The notes under the pieces were generated by a model, which saw nothing but the letters and a program-made list of their open reading frames with translations, had not been told where the DNA came from and did not search any database. The position numbers and the translations under genes are program-made. A stretch of 64,000 nucleotides of DNA from Eurosta solidaginis (Eukaryota > Arthropoda > Insecta > Diptera > Tephritidae), in the NCBI RefSeq assembly GCF_040869045.1, contig NC_090319.1, forward strand, positions 63,584,779 to 63,648,778, given 5' to 3'. This document shows, in pieces, positions 46,692 through 56,794 of this stretch. The first letter of the stretch is position 1; every line of letters starts with the position of its first letter.

Positions 46692-47416
46692 TTTGCACAA
46701 CAGTAGACGTACCGGATTAACATCATTTGGTGAAACGTGAAACGCAAGACGTACCGAATTAATAATTTGGGGCAACATGGCGAAAAGCAAGACGTACCGA
46801 ATTAGCATCATTTGGGCATGGTGAAAATTAAGACGTACCGAAATAGCATCATTTGGACATGGTGAAAAGCAAGACGTACCGAATTAGCATCATTTGGGCA
46901 TGGTGAAACGCAAGACGTACCGAATTAATAATTTGGGGAAACATGGTGAAACGCAAGACGTACCGAATTAGCATCATTTGGGCATGGTGAAAATTAAGAC
47001 GTACCGAATTAGCATCATTTGGGCATGGTGAAAAGCAAGACGTACCGAATTAGCATCATTTGGGCATGGTGAAAAGCAAGACATACCGAATTAGCATCAT
47101 TTGGGCATGGTAAAACGCAAGACGTACCGAATTAGCATCATTTGGGCATGGTGAAAATTAAGACGTACCGAATTAGCATCATTGGGCATGGTGAAAATTA
47201 AGACGTACCGAATTAGCATCATTTGGTGAAAAGCAAGACGTACCGAATTAGCATCATTGGGCATGGTAAAACGCAAGACGTACCGAATTAATAATTTGAG
47301 AAACATGGTGAAACGCAAGACGTACCGAATTAGCATCATTTGGGCATGGTGAAACGCAAGACGTACCGAATTAATAATTTGGGGAAACATGGTGAAACGC
47401 AAGACGTACCGAATTT
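46692..47416 (+). repeat. 41-bp minisatellite, ~18 units
   Basis: The unit contains agacgtaccgaattagc, atcatttgggcatgg and tgaaaagcaa. Most steps are 40-42 bp. A variant with aataatttggggaaac recurs four times. The long minus-strand frame here (IRYVLRFTM repeats) is a by-product. Confidence 0.9.
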
Positions 47417-47605
47417 CGCAAAAAAGCGTCAAGTAGAAAACTTATTTACAAAAATTCAAACATAATGTTATTTTTAAACTTGGATTAACGAGGTGCGATT
47501 AAACTAAATTAAAACAAAGTGGGCGGAGGAAAATAACAGAATTCTTGTGTTTGGCAGAGGAAGAGTTTAGCTATTTCGGGTACATAATTTTAGTAGCATT
47601 AAGTA

Positions 47606-47960
47606 AAGCGGCCAATACACGACACGAACATTTCCGCGAACATTCCGCAATCTTGTTCGCAGCTTTGGCCATACACCAACGAACTTTTGGCATTTCAATA
47701 AATTCACTCAGAAATTTTTTATTGTCCATTTTACTTTTCCGCGCACGTCTGTTCCGTTCAGAAATTACTACGATTATGAGCTATTTCGCCATACACGCAC
47801 GAACAGTTCGCGCAAATGTTCGCCAAAAATTTAAATATTTTGATTTTTGGCGAACATTTGCGCGAACTGGCAAACACCACCATACACGACAGAAAAAGTC
47901 GCAGAAACATGACATAACGGGAATGTTCGCGGAAATGTTCGTGTCGTGTATTTGGCGCTT
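47606..47960. mobile_element. 355-bp TIR element with inner hairpin
   Basis: ~41-bp inverted termini: AAGCGGCCAATACACGACAC at one end and, from the other, AAGCGCCAAATACACGACAC, continuing gaacatttccgcgaacattcc. A second, shorter palindrome (gttcgcgcaaatgttcgcc with its complement) lies at ~47808-47870. The flanks aagt/aagt suggest a 4-bp target duplication, but this is ambiguous. Confidence 0.7.
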
Positions 47961-47989
47961 AAGTGCCAGAGAGTTTACACATCCATATC

Positions 47990-48262
47990 TGCTTGCAGGT
48001 ATGCCTGTCATTAGAGGCGAATAAAAAACCCCAAACGATTAAAGTGTAGCGCAGCCCTTTCAAGAGGTTGCCAGCGCAATTTATGACTTCTCCAGCCCAT
48101 TTGTCAACCTCACCTCGTGGCGAATCCTGTTTCTTTAGCAGCCAAGGCTCTGGAGACCCCAAATTCCATGGAACTAGGGGGTGGTGGGAGGAATGGTTTA
48201 GAAGATTCAATGTTGTCATATTATATCGTTACCGAAACGGTTGGGCCTGTACCTTAATGGTA
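47990..48262 (+). mobile_element. (CAA)-family SINE-like element, 3'-truncated
   Basis: From caggtatgcctgtcattagaggcg through gtttctttagcagcc to gtaccttaatggtact, matching the other copies. It ends in a ~20-bp T run instead of the final gene-proximal part and (CAA)n tail. Confidence 0.65.
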
Positions 48263-49425
48263 CTTTTTTTTTTTTTTTTTTTTGTTGCGGGGAGGCTGAA
48301 AAATGCCTAATGCACCATAATTGCTGCCGTCGCCGCAACCGTGTGTCCGTAGACTAAAAAACAGCCCCGTTCTGGAACCGTCGCCCACCCCGGCACCACT
48401 TTCGCATTACTTCAGGGTGGCGTTCCATATTTCTCATTTTTTAAGAGCCTACTGTTGTCCCTGCGTCCAGGTTCCCGCTATTTGCTCTGAGTGTTCATTT
48501 AATCGCCACTGCTTCGCATGCGCATTTCTCTGCGCTCCTTCTCAGCATCCATCAGGCGTGTCATTACTATAAATGCCATTTTGCTCACTGCAGTCCAGCA
48601 CTCTTTCCTGTTGCACATATGTGATACTAAATTTCTCGTGGTAGGTTCCTCCCCAAAGACTCCATGCAAGGTGAGTCTTTCTTCGTGGAAACGAATGGTG
48701 CTTGTTACCGGAACTTACAACATCCATTTCGGTTGAAGTAAAATTGCATGTTGCGACTTTACCATCCTCGTTCGTGCACTCTATAATCACCGTATACAGA
48801 GATGGAGCCCCGAGAGGACGACTACGGCTTACGAGATCGCCAAAACTTCCCCCCAGTTAGCTGCGGTGTGCAGTGGCCGCATTGCTGAGCTTGTAATCCG
48901 CCACGTAAAATCTCCTCTAAATGAAAGAAATTTGTAGGACTTTTTTTGACTAGTACCATTATAAACGTTTTAATGACTGAAATTTCGCAGATACCGCTGC
49001 CCTCCAACGTTTACCACAGTAGCAAAAAGGATGGAAATACAAGCCGGTTCCACAATGTTGCTTTTGTTGTGGGAATCATACACAACTGTGACCGAGTGTC
49101 CCGCACCGATCCGCATCAATTTGCAGTTTTGTCAGTTTAATTTAACGATTACACAATTCTGTCGACGTGGAAATGGAATCCATTTATGATAAACTAGAAA
49201 AGACATACGCGGTTTACCTCCGAAGGACTTCATGATGGCTACAACTATGAACGGATTAGAATCATGAACGGTGTCTAGAGAATGTGGGATGACCCTTGAA
49301 ATATTCAAAAGATAGATTTTCGCCAATACTTATTTCCGTGATGCCCGCGGGGTGTATCGAAGAAGGTTTTATGGTGAGATTTACGAATATGATAACGAGC
49401 TTTGCTTTCTAAATCATGTTATATG
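48263..49425. other. Unassigned, probably decayed LINE DNA
   Basis: GC-richer than its surroundings, and the minus strand has coding-like stretches without clear motifs. I cannot name a domain. Confidence 0.35.
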
Positions 49426-49429
49426 AATG

Positions 49430-49610
49430 GATGAGGTGGTTCCGGCGCAGAAATTATTCTTATTGACAAACGTGTTTGGTAGCAGAAGGAAGGGGAGACC
49501 TAGATTTGGTTGGGCTAGACAAGTGGAGCAAGACTTTAACTCCATTCTTACTCTCAGTTGGCGTCAGTATTGCAAAATCGGGATGACCGGCGTTTTTTAC
49601 ATATGTGTCT
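49430..49610 (+). mobile_element. RTE-like LINE C-terminal remnant
   Basis: A plus frame carries VFGSRRKGRPRFGWARQVEQ, the conserved strand near the end of RTE-type ORF2 proteins. Fragmentary. Confidence 0.5.
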
Positions 49611-49849
49611 TGACCAAAATCGTCAAGGTAAACACCACTAATTGGATTCCGGTGGCACAATTTTTTTGTGGGTATTGTTTAACAGTGTACGTGGGCGGAG
49701 TTGATATGAGCGAAATCAGGCAGCCACTTACGGTTAGGAAGACAAGTAATGGTAAAGCAAAGGCAAGGAAAGAAAAGATTAGAAAGCAAATCGAAGCCAG
49801 AACCGTTCGGCCGTGTTATAAATTTTGCATCAAAGTTGTTGTGGCAGTG

Positions 49850-50202
49850 CTTCAATATCCTTGGGAGTCCGAGGCAACTTGTTGTTTCAACAGGGTTGGA
49901 AAAGATAAGGGTTTTAGGGCCGTTGGTTCCACATTGCAATTGAAAAGATGGTTGGTGTCATGTGGGGAAATGTTACATGCAGAACATACATAGGGTATGT
50001 CCAAGTTGATTCTGGATACGTAAGAGATTAACCAATTAGAGTATCGAACTTGAGCTTGACTGACGCGCATGAAGGTTTGTTTCCTTAACTGCGAGGTTAA
50101 GTATTTGTCTTGACAACGGGGTTCACCGGGCAATTCCTGGCATAGTAATCCGACGCCTTTTTCTGGATGCTTTGATGACCTTTTCATGCTCCTTTTATTC
50201 AT
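49850..50202 (-). mobile_element. Jockey-like LINE C-terminal fragment
   Basis: The minus frame reads QVRYSNWLISYVSRI then VCSACNISPHDTNHLFNC, a CxxC...HxxxxC zinc tail of Jockey-type ORF2. Same family as 8548-9210 and 58480-59160. Confidence 0.65.
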
Positions 50203-50224
50203 ACGGATGACTTCTTAAGTGTCG

Positions 50225-50755
50225 AATTTCTTCTTACGGCTCTGAAATCTGGCGAAGGGTCACTTTTTCTAATAAATTCTACTTTGCACTAGGTAGGCAA
50301 TTGAAAAGTAAAGGCCTCTTTCAGCGAAAATTCACGAAAATCATGCTCTATAAGTCACTTTTTGTACCCGTCCTGCTATATGGTGTAGAAGCATGGACCA
50401 TGACAATATGAGATGAAGCGGCCCTGGGAGTGTTCGAGAGAAAAGTTCTTCAAAAATGTATGGACCTCTACGCGTTGGCCACGGCGAGTACCGAAGAAGA
50501 ATTAGTGATTAGCTGTACTAGCTTTACGCAGACATCAACATAGTCCAACGAATTAAAACGCAGCAGCTACGCTGGGTAGGCCATTTTATGCGAATTTATG
50601 AACCCGCATATGAAAGCAGATGAGTAGGGCGGCCTCCACTACGCTGGAAGGAGGAGGTGCCAGTTAGCAGAACGAAGAAGCGAATGGCGCGGCTTGTTGG
50701 ACGGCCTTAACCATTTAAACGGTTAAGCGCCAATTAAGTAAGTAAGTAAGCTTAC
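50225..50755 (+). mobile_element. RTE-like LINE 3' end
   Basis: The plus strand encodes FTKIMLYKSLFVPVLLYGVE, VQRIKTQQLRWVGHFMR and GRPPLRWKEE, the thumb and C-terminal region of RTE-type ORF2. The 3' end is ggttaagcgccaatt with (AAGT)n. Contains stops. Confidence 0.7.
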
Positions 50756-50759
50756 GGAG

Positions 50760-51511
50760 ATTACTTCTAATTTCACGAGTACTTGGTATTCACGCAATTT
50801 TAAGAATGAATGTTTTATTTTAACAGAGTCCTCTTATCGAATATCTTCAAGGATATGTGTTTTTGGGTCTGAATTTATCTCCCTCTGGGGGAAATGGGGT
50901 ATGTCCCCTGAGATAGTGCATTGGATATACATAAATCCTCGACAGATTCTGCATACCAGAATGGAGAGTTTGTTTGATGCATAGAAAAATCCTATTTTCG
51001 ACCCCTGTCGAACTGTGCTCAATTGAGACCAAAATTTATATGTGATATTTCTGACCTTGTTATTACCGTTTCAGGGTACGAAATAAAAATGAATAAGCAC
51101 AAATCTAATGTATACAGTTTTATTTATTTATTAAATGTCTTAAGCAGAATTTACAGAAAAATTGCGCTTAAAATAATAAAAATATGAATTCAATTAAGAA
51201 AACGAAGATACATTGAGAGATTTAGAGCAACATTATATAAATATATTACCCCGGACTGCGTTGAGTCACTCGCGTGTGTAATACCTAATAACTCACAAAA
51301 GCACTCAGGTTTATTGTTACTCATTGAACTGAGTTAGGTTCACACGACAACATGCGACTTGTTTCGTAGCGTTGCATTATACATAACTTAAGCCCCTTAA
51401 AGGTTGATTCTTAAAAGTAAACGCAGGGTTGGCATTGCCAGCCATTAGACGGTGTTTACGCAGAGAGGCCGATTTGCGATGGCAACTTGTTGGGAGTAGA
51501 AAATTTATGGG
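50760..51511. other. Unassigned AT-rich DNA
   Basis: No gene seen. It may include the distal 3' UTR of the Dorsal-like gene (poly(A) candidate at 51121). Confidence 0.35.
51121..51126 (-). promoter_or_regulatory. Candidate poly(A) signal AATAAA downstream of the Dorsal-like gene
   Basis: This is the first clear AATAAA I see on the minus strand after the stop codon at 51861. If used, the 3' UTR would be about 740 nt and would contain the 225-bp MITE at 51515-51739. No A-rich tract of a retrocopy can be assigned with confidence. Confidence 0.25.
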
Positions 51512-51514
51512 TTA

Positions 51515-51739
51515 AGCTGTAGTCATTGGTGCCGTTTGTCGTATCGCTTTAGTCGTATCCCTAACGTAATCAGCTGTTTATCGTTACGATGGTAAAGCAA
51601 AAACCAATTGGTTGGCTACGATACGGTTACGACCTTAGCGGCACCAATAATCGATTGCATTGATTCTCATAAGGTTGGTCGAATCAGCTGTTAAAAGGTT
51701 ACCGATACGGTTACCGATAAAGCACCAATGTCTGCAGCT
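51515..51739 (+). mobile_element. 225-bp TWA-target MITE, copy 2
   Basis: The ends are AGCTGTAGTCATTGG and CCAATGTCTGCAGCT, imperfect inverted repeats. It is flanked by TTA on both sides (51512-51514 and 51740-51742). Length and sequence nearly equal those of the copies at 35489 and 60564. A 3-bp TWA duplication suggests the PIF/Harbinger superfamily. It lies about 120 bp downstream of the Dorsal-like stop codon, so it is probably inside that gene's 3' UTR. Confidence 0.8.
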
Positions 51740-51860
51740 TTATGTCGACGCATGTGAGCGTGTACGGTAGACGCAGTAGTCATCTTCCTCTCTCTCGTTT
51801 AAAATCGTTCTCCTACCACCGAGTTTCTGATCAACGAGTCATTTTAGTCAAACACATCAA

Positions 51861-53966
51861 TTACGTTGATATGTACAAATTTGAAAGCTGTAATTCATCA
51901 GCTGTGAGCGCTAACATATCCTGATCTTCGCAGGTAATTTTTCTTAACTCTTCGCTATCCAAATTCAGTAGCTTACCTATTGATGGAGTACGTTGTTCAT
52001 CACCTATGGCAGCATTAAAATTATTTATTTTACATTTTTCATAACTTTTTGTCTCACCCACTATTTTCTTTGTAGCATGTTGTTCATAAATTGATTGCTG
52101 ATATGCCTGTTGAGCTTGTTGTTGTTGCTGCTGTGCCTGTGAGTGCTGTTTCTGTTGATCATTGTGTGCCCATTGTCTTAGCTGCATATTTTGGTTAGCT
52201 GGGAAATTCCAATGCGTGTGCTGCATACCTGCCGGAAACGCGTTGCCTAATGCATTTTGCTGCGCGTTAAAGTGCGTATTGCTGTTGTAAAAATTATTTA
52301 TGGCGGCTGCTGTAAAAGCAGCTATGTTTCCATTATTTACGTCTCGTAATATATTAGCATAACCCTCGTCCCATGTGTTGGCGTTATAATACAAATTTCC
52401 GCAGAAACTTTGCTGTTGTTGAGATGGCTGCTGCTGTGCGTGCCCCAAGGAGGTTGCGTAGCACGTATGCGGTGTGGCTTGCGCGAGTTGCTGTGCATCT
52501 TCGTAAGCATTGTAAATGCTATACTCGTTAAAATTTTCTAATGTTTTGGATGTGGTGGGTAAATTGTGTGTGGGAATTGTTGGTGCAACGCATTCTACAT
52601 TAGCCAAACCAATTTCTTCATGTGGCGATTTTGGCGGTGTATTGTTGTTGATGAGTTTGTTGTAGTGCGTGAACGCATTGCGATAACTTTGGTTTATTGC
52701 AGGCGGTGATGCTGGCTGCGGAGATGGTGTCATTTGGCCAGTTGTCGTGTACGCAGCGAAATTATTTAAAGGCAATATTTTCTTCGTATCCGACATTAGC
52801 TGCGATATATCCGGATTACTTGTTGGCGCTTGCTGTGTGATTTGTTGTGTTGCCTCGCCGGCGCCTTTGCCGTGCGTGTATTTACGCCTCAACAGCGCCA
52901 AATTTGTATCGAGTGGTTTATATGTAAACTGCCATGACTCACTTACCTCACCATCTGAAGGACGCTTCAATTGCACCTGCACTTGAATTTCTTCACTAAT
53001 ATAAATATTATGATAACGCGGCGTTTTTAATCTAATCGAAGTCTGTTTATGTACATCGGATGGCAGAAAGCTAGCAAAAGCTTCCCACGTAATGCGTCCA
53101 TTCTGCTCCTCATAGAATCTCACAGCGATATCATCTTTGAACACTTTTTCACACAACAACATAATTTGTGTATTACCCAGCACTGTACCCGAGCTGCACA
53201 TTTCAGTTATCGTCAGTTCAGCTGCAGAATTTCTATTCAATATTGGTTCTGAGACAACAGGTGCTAGCGGTATTGTAAAACGTCCTTTAACATCTTCGAT
53301 AAATACTTGAAAGCATAAACGTAATGCATTCAAATCTATGCTCGCTACTTTAGTGCGATGTGCAAATCCAGTTTTGTACGGATCAACGCGTATCTCCTCG
53401 CGTAATTTTAACGCCTCTTCAATATCCTTCTTTCGTACGCATTGTATACCCAAATTATTGAATACGTAACGCATGCTCTCACTATTTATTTCAACTGTGC
53501 ATACGCCTTTACGGCAACCCTCCTTACCAGTCAGGCTATATGGATGCGGTCGATATGGTGGATCTTTGGTAACACAAGACACAACAGCCACACCACGTCC
53601 TTTATAGCCAACAACTTCGATGGTGGGATACGTTTTTAGCACACCTGTTGAGTTCACGCCCACAATTGATCCAGCCGTACGTCGCTCACACTCATAACGA
53701 AATCGTATCGCTTTACTAGCAGGTTGTTCGATGATTTTCACATGCGCATTAGGAAATTTTTTGCCCAACTTGGATCCATCTTGCCCAACTGTTTCTTGCG
53801 GTACTAACTGCGCTGGTACTTCATGTAGTTGTTGCTTTTTGAGAGTCCTATTATGTGCATTATGTTGCTCAGGTGTGTGCTGTGATTGCTCTATTGCCAC
53901 TCGATGTAAATATGACTCAGCTGCTTGGTAGTGATTCATGATAACTTTATAAGGCAAATGCTGCAA
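51861..53966 (-). CDS. Dorsal-type Rel/NF-kappaB transcription factor, intronless (701 aa)
   Basis: Seen: one open frame of 701 codons ending in TAA. Residues ~73-240 form a Rel DNA-binding domain with the recognition loop RFRYECE (88-94). An IPT-type dimerisation domain follows (~241-352), with a conserved KRPSDG site (334-339). The C-terminal half is low complexity, with glutamine runs at 511-519 and 608-624, and ends in a leucine-rich acidic stretch (665-697). Family knowledge: such proteins bind kappaB sites as dimers, act in Toll signalling and are held in the cytoplasm by Cactus. The Rel region resembles Dorsal more than Dif or Relish. Odd: dorsal genes normally have introns in this region and this one has none; residue 95 is Arg where the Rel signature has Gly; after the Rel region the sequence is LRRKYTHGKG rather than a longer basic cluster. 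I infer a retrocopy or fast-evolving paralogue. A second in-frame Met lies at residue 10. The reading frame is intact, so it is probably functional, but expression is unknown. Confidence 0.9.
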   Translation of the reverse strand: MQHLPYKVIMNHYQAAESYLHRVAIEQSQHTPEQHNAHNRTLKKQQLHEVPAQLVPQETVGQDGSKLGKKFPNAHVKIIEQPASKAIRFRYECERRTAGSIVGVNSTGVLKTYPTIEVVGYKGRGVAVVSCVTKDPPYRPHPYSLTGKEGCRKGVCTVEINSESMRYVFNNLGIQCVRKKDIEEALKLREEIRVDPYKTGFAHRTKVASIDLNALRLCFQVFIEDVKGRFTIPLAPVVSEPILNRNSAAELTITEMCSSGTVLGNTQIMLLCEKVFKDDIAVRFYEEQNGRITWEAFASFLPSDVHKQTSIRLKTPRYHNIYISEEIQVQVQLKRPSDGEVSESWQFTYKPLDTNLALLRRKYTHGKGAGEATQQITQQAPTSNPDISQLMSDTKKILPLNNFAAYTTTGQMTPSPQPASPPAINQSYRNAFTHYNKLINNNTPPKSPHEEIGLANVECVAPTIPTHNLPTTSKTLENFNEYSIYNAYEDAQQLAQATPHTCYATSLGHAQQQPSQQQQSFCGNLYYNANTWDEGYANILRDVNNGNIAAFTAAAINNFYNSNTHFNAQQNALGNAFPAGMQHTHWNFPANQNMQLRQWAHNDQQKQHSQAQQQQQQAQQAYQQSIYEQHATKKIVGETKSYEKCKINNFNAAIGDEQRTPSIGKLLNLDSEELRKITCEDQDMLALTADELQLSNLYIST

Positions 53967-54050
53967 AGGCTTCTAAGTTTTCGTTTTTAAGACACTCAGC
54001 TTGCTCAACATCTGTCGCTCATCTGCTTGTGTCAGCTTCTCCTCATCTCA

Positions 54051-54057
54051 TTTTATA
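54051..54057 (-). promoter_or_regulatory. TATA box of the Dorsal-like gene
   Basis: The minus strand reads AGTATAAAATGAG here, about 85 bp upstream of the ATG at 53966. A start site 25-30 bp downstream would leave a 5' leader of roughly 55-60 nt. The spacing supports the chosen start codon and a promoter directly next to the intronless gene. Confidence 0.45.
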
Positions 54058-54204
54058 CTAAAATCATTGACTTGTGTTCACACATTACCTCCTATCTATG
54101 TACATTAGGGTGTTTCGTTTTCAGGTAATTTTTTTTTCTTCGCCCCACATAAAAATTTCGTTTCGCATACAAAAAAAAATTCGCAAAAGGCTTATTTACC
54201 GGCT

Positions 54205-54565
54205 TGAACTGACTGATTCACGACTATCTAACATAGACTGAATGTGTCCATAGTGTTTATATGTAAACTTAATCATCATTAGCATCATTACTTGGCGCTC
54301 ATTCACCTAAGCGATTTTGGTCGTTTCGTAAAAAGTCACACCAGCTATGACTGATTCACATTAATTTGCGCCAATTAGGAGCACCAAGGCAGATAAAGTC
54401 TTTCTCCACCTGCCTCTCAAAACTCAACCCCTTCCTCTGGTTCCAAACTGCGCCTACGACTGAAATGTTTTCTTGACCCGAGCGTCTTCGTCTATTCGTA
54501 TAACATGACCTAACCTGCGTAAGGCTCATACAGCTAATCATATCGCTACATCTAAATAAAACGCT
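54205..54565 (-). mobile_element. LINE tails (two fragments)
   Basis: 54205-54262 is a 3' UTR stub (minus: ctatggacacattcagtctatg form). 54360-54565 has a minus frame with RSCYTNRRRR, AVWNQRKGLSFERQVEKDF and LGAPNWRKL, an RTE-type C-terminus. Confidence 0.5.
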
Positions 54566-55415
54566 CAAGAATAATTGAGTGATCTTTCATTTGCATGAAA
54601 TAGTAGTGGCCAAGAAAATTGGTGTTTTTTTTATCTTTATATTCTCTAAAAATCCTTTTCTTTATGTTCTCTCCCTGCAAGTTACACAAATCAGATTCAG
54701 CAATGCATCAGAAAAAAATACGGCCACTGTTATCCTGTTCCCTCTCCTTCCTTCTCTCCCACTCTACCTCTATTTCTTTCTACTTCTACATCTCTTTCCC
54801 TCTTTTTCTCTCCCTCCCTCTTCATTTATTTAATTCCGCCTTTGATTTTCTTCCAGCTATTCGGTTTTCAAATTCAAAGAGCTAAAAAAAATCTAAAAAA
54901 TAAACACCCTAATGTAGATATATATATGTATCAATCGACAGCTCATTTGTCAAAGTACCTAAAAAGTGCGGTTTACGGAAAGTGCAAATTTAACTTACTT
55001 TGTTGTTGCACTTTGTTATCATCCCTTCTATTTGTCCTTCGTTTGTTCAGTGTTTTAATTTCTATTGTTTCAGGTATGATTATGCGATTTTCGTTCACTT
55101 ACCTCTTACAGCCTTAAGCTTGGTGTTCAGTGCTCAAGAAAAGCAAAGACTTAATGAAAAAACTTCACAAGAAAAATTTAGTTCCGATGATTCATTAGTA
55201 TTGGCTTTCTAACCAATGATACTCTCCAAAGGGGAGTGTAACTTCATAGTTCATGATGCTAACTGAGATAAGGACATTATTAAACTTTTCCTAACAATTT
55301 TTCTTTCCGTAGAAAAACCGTCCGATCTGAAGTTGGCGCAATCCACGGTGTCGACGTATATAAGACTGAGCGTGCTGTAAATGAATGTATACTTTTATAC
55401 TCTGACGACCTCAAG
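54566..55415. other. Unassigned DNA with a pyrimidine-rich tract
   Basis: 54720-54840 is C/T-rich, similar to 1355-1560. No domain in the short frames. Confidence 0.35.
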
Positions 55416-55419
55416 CTGG

Positions 55420-55616
55420 GTGCCGGAGAAGGATGGGAGGTGGCAAAGATCGTTCGAAACGGTCATACCAAATCGTTCCCGAAATAGTCAGTCTCGTATC
55501 TTAGTGATAATTCTTGTGCCTACCAGATATATGTATATCCACCAATGGACTATTATCATTTAGTACATACCATAAAACCTTCGCAAAAATCTAATTTGGT
55601 ACTACAACAACAACAA
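55420..55616 (+). mobile_element. Diverged (CAA)n SINE-like 3' end
   Basis: gttcgaaacggtcataccaaatcgttcccgaaatagtc and the terminal acaacaacaacaaa match the 3' half of the family. Confidence 0.5.
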
Positions 55617-56790
55617 AGGATGTGATAACAGACTTTGTTGATTCAGTTTCATGCCGCGCCTCTATTTCTCCTAAAATCATGTTATTGTTCATTGGCTGAC
55701 GTTATCTCATATCAATTAGTTGGTTCAATGAACCGGTTAAATACCAGCACCACAAAACAGCTCAAAGTATTGTGTCCGATGTTAGCTATAGCTGTTCACT
55801 TACTGAGGTAATAAGTAAACGTGTCTTTGGCGACCATTTGCTTACAAATTCTGCACTCTTCGTTGAAAGTGATGCGCATTGTATTAAGGTTCTCTTCAAG
55901 TAGTGGTCGAGAGTTTTATATAAATTATTTATCAGTTCCTAATGGTAATTTTTTGCAATAGTTGTCAAGACCTCTCTTGATTAACCTTACCAACCTCTTC
56001 TAATTCTTCCGCTATCTACTTCCTCTACACCCTTGTTTTCCTGTAAGGGGAATTTGATTTTCTTAATTTAATTTTTCTCTTCGTCCTCTTCTAGCTCTTT
56101 TTGTTACCCTACACCTTCCGATTTCTCTTTTAAGTCCACAACTTTCCCCCTTTAACCTCCTCTGACGTCCCTCTACTGCTTCCTCTACACCCTCGTTTTG
56201 CTGTACCTAGACCGTCATAATATTAATTTGTCTTTTCCCTTCGCCCTCTTCTATATATTTTTTTTATTTCTTTGAGTAACGTTGGTCTTTAATAGTAAAT
56301 ATCCACAAATTCTTTGTATCTTCTATTGATTTTTATTTGCTTTTTTATTAATTTTTTATTCAGCTCACATGATTTAATTATTCATGTCACATTTACAACA
56401 TACATATATTTTACACATTTCTTAATATATATTCGCTATGTACAATATAATATTTAACAAAAATGTATTCATTTAAAATTAATACATTTTACATAAACAA
56501 ACACAAAAAGGAACTAAATCCAGAAGCGAACTTTTGTTAATCCTTTCAATAAAATTTTGTTTAACCTCAAATTTAGTTTTCTGTTGCTTCAGCGGATATG
56601 TACTCCTTTCATGTGTATATGTGGGCTGACATGTATAGTGATGGTGCGTTCCCAGTAGGCAAAATAAGTAGAAAGCGATAGTATCATTAAGTGTTTCAAA
56701 TGAGTAATAGAGTGCGCAAAAGATGGATATACTACCGCAAAATATGGAATACTTTCCGTTTTATTTGCATATATACTTTTTTTTACAAAA
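55617..56790. other. Unassigned AT- and pyrimidine-rich DNA
   Basis: 55980-56240 is pyrimidine-rich with a repeated ctctactgcttcctctacaccc-like word. 56330-56530 is AT-rich. No gene seen. Confidence 0.35.
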
Positions 56791-56794
56791 ACTT

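Noticed and set aside
46692..47416. CRISPR-like spaced repeats
   Set aside because: Units are directly adjacent without unique spacers, in a eukaryotic genome.
47097..47432. 111-residue minus-strand frame with RYVLRFTMPND repeats
   Set aside because: It is the translation of the 41-bp minisatellite and has no independent support as a protein.
47545..48024. 159-residue plus-strand frame
   Set aside because: It spans the 355-bp TIR element and has no domain; the inverted termini explain the sequence.
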